DNA of 64,000 nt, taken from NCBI GenBank assembly GCA_012932865.1, contig SAXG01000034.1:62001-126000 (forward strand). The letters run 5' to 3'. Positions within the stretch are counted from its first letter, which is position 1; each line of letters starts with the position of its first letter. Both the position numbers and the translations under genes were made by a program. Shown here piece after piece: positions 62,679 to 64,000 of the stretch. This DNA is from Amylostereum areolatum (lineage: Eukaryota; Basidiomycota; Agaricomycetes; Russulales; Stereaceae). The notes below the pieces were generated by a model, which worked only from the letters and a program-made list of their open reading frames with translations, was not told where the DNA came from and did no database searches.

Positions 62679-63499
62679 CAGTATTCACCCACTCCTTGAT
62701 CCGACCCCATTCCTTGATCCATACGAGAATACCATCCGCTACACTTTACCTACGCCTTGCATACTTTGAACGGAAGAAGTTATCAATGCTGGGGTGCATA
62801 ATCTAAGTTTTCAGGAGGGACAGTATTCTGGTTCGTCTTGGGGAAAATCAAACATGATGAAAAGGGGTGAAATTGACTTGATCTGACTTATATTTTGACT
62901 TTGCATCATCTGTGAGCTCTTCCAACCCCAGTCCTATTCATAAGTTCAGACAAGATGGCTTTTACTTGCATCTGTATCATAAATTCAAGGGAGTCTATGG
63001 AAAGGAAAGGGAGATGCTCGCCGTCGACGTGAACGGCGACCAGCGGCGTGACAGCACAGAAGCTGCTGCCGCCAGATCCTCGCTGTCCCCTCAGTCACAT
63101 CACGCTTTTGACCGTGCAGGCTCTCTGTCACGCGTGGATCAAGGAGCGGGTTTCCGTGACATGTTCCCACAAACGGTGACTGGGGCATTATACCTCCACA
63201 TCCCCCCAAATCCTTCCAAAAAAAATTCAGCAGGGTCTTTGTGTAGTGCATTTCAGGTTTATCTACTTGGTTCAAGGAATAATGGGACGTTGTGGCCACA
63301 GCACAGCTCGGCCAATGTCGTGGACATCAGTACTCTGGGAAGTGACCTGACCGACCTGACGGTACCTGACGGCGCCTGACAGCACTGATCCTTCGACTTG
63401 ACAACGGTCGAACGGTGCTATTCAGGCGCGTCAGGTCGCGTCAGGTGCCGTCAGGTCGCTTTCCGGAGTGCTGATGGATCAAGGAGTGGGTGAACACTG
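62679..63499. mobile_element. Tc1/mariner-type MITE, 821 bases
   Basis: Terminal inverted repeats of about 25 bases: left CAGTATTCACCCACTCCTTG (continuing ATCC), right (minus strand) CAGTGTTCACCCACTCCTTG (continuing ATCC), one mismatch. TA lies directly outside both ends (62677-62678 and 63500-63501), as expected for Tc1/mariner target duplication. No transposase is inside; a 155-codon frame (62912-63379) has no known motif. A further partial copy of the right end (GGATCAAGGAGCGGG) lies near 63138, and an internal inverted repeat is at 63344-63470. Confidence 0.8.
63344..63470. repeat. inverted repeat of CCTGACG units inside the MITE
   Basis: Left arm holds GACCTGACCGACCTGACGG and CCTGACGGCGCCTGACAGCA. 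The right arm, on the minus strand, holds GCGACCTGACGGCACCTGAC and GCGACCTGACGCGCCTGAAT. The loop of about 35 bases is near 63395-63420. It could fold into a long hairpin. Confidence 0.75.
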
Positions 63500-63632
63500 T
63501 AGCCATCTATGGTTTCCGAAAGGGATATATGTTTAGTATTGAACGACGACTCAAGGACATAACACAACAATATTCAGGAGTACTTAATATATATATATCA
63601 GAGACAGGGCTCCTCGACGACCTGACCACAAT

Positions 63633-64000
63633 TCACACCTCCGATTTCACTTCAACCCCGTCCGAACTACTCTGAGAGTCGGATTCAGAAGGCCCGGCGG
63701 TCTTTGTCCTCCCAATGATGACGATGGGTTCCGGTGACCCGACGGTCGCCGGTCGATGAGCTTCGAAGACACTCAAAGTTTGCCTTGGGTGCCCATGTTG
63801 TGCGCCACCGGCCAAGTCGAAATCAATGTAGGTGAATTGTCGGTCGCAGTGCGTCTTCTGAAGACATACAAGGACGATGATAGTGGTCGGGTAGATTCCC
63901 TGCGGGTTTCAATGATGCGAGCTGTCACGAGTTGTTAAAGTTGAACGTACTGATATCTGAGGAATGATAGCGGGCATGATCAACGTGAAGTTGCCTTTCA
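63633..64000 (-). CDS. seven-helix fungal membrane protein, copy H (cut by window end)
   Basis: Only the last two exons are in the window. The penultimate one reads GNFTLIMPAIIPQIS, ending at about 63951. The last (about 63901-63633) reads GIYPTTIIVLVCLQKTHCDR then QFTYIDFDLAGGAQHGHPRQ, with a Ser-rich tail ending DGVEVKSEV. The tail is closest to copy A (GVEVKSEA). The gene continues beyond base 64000. Together with the TDP1 pseudogene it mirrors the copy A plus TDP1 pair at the left end. Confidence 0.8.

Overview
The window looks like nuclear DNA of a filamentous basidiomycete, most likely an Agaricomycete (mushroom or wood-decay fungus). Most genes carry several introns of about 45-65 bases with GT...AG ends. 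The gene families are typical of that group: F-box/LRR proteins, DUF6697, DUF6589, a WW-like polytopic membrane family, and a large family of short seven-helix membrane proteins. No prokaryotic signals (operons, Shine-Dalgarno sites, CRISPR) are seen. Exon limits are read by eye.

Layout. 0-13 kb: seven-helix gene (A), tyrosyl-DNA phosphodiesterase TDP1 flanked by two copies of a small Cys-rich gene, a WW-like polytopic membrane protein, and a second seven-helix gene (B). 13.2-15.2 kb: MFS hexose transporter. 15.5-24.55 kb: a nested mobile element. A DNA element with inverted ends and GATAC-rich subterminal arrays contains a nearly intact 7.5-kb Ty3/gypsy chromovirus, with 458-base LTRs differing at one base and a GGTGG target duplication. 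24.6-31.9 kb: DUF6697, F-box, COG8, RidA/Mmf1 and a coiled-coil protein. 32-37.8 kb: a DUF6589 gene facing a RecQ-like helicase. 38-43 kb: two more DUF6697 genes around a Fic (AMPylase) gene. 43-64 kb: six more seven-helix genes (C to H), all on the minus strand, with an unknown membrane-anchored protein, a decayed inverted TDP1 copy, an F-box gene and a Tc1/mariner-type MITE among them.

Two themes stand out. The first is duplication. Eight copies of one membrane-protein family occur in 64 kb. A block of seven-helix gene plus TDP1 at the left end recurs inverted at the right end, where TDP1 is a pseudogene. A tandem seven-helix duplication carried along the 3' end of its DUF6697 neighbour. 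The second is mobile DNA. The chromovirus shows a likely Tf1-type self-primer, a -1 slippery site exactly at the gag stop, and an extra reading frame ending in two VIDLT motifs. The outer element ends about 30 bases before the start codon of a host gene.

Housekeeping functions present are DNA repair (TDP1), Golgi tethering (COG8), reactive enamine/imine removal (RidA), sugar uptake, and Fic-type protein modification. They are not an operon; they are ordinary nuclear genes between lineage-specific families.
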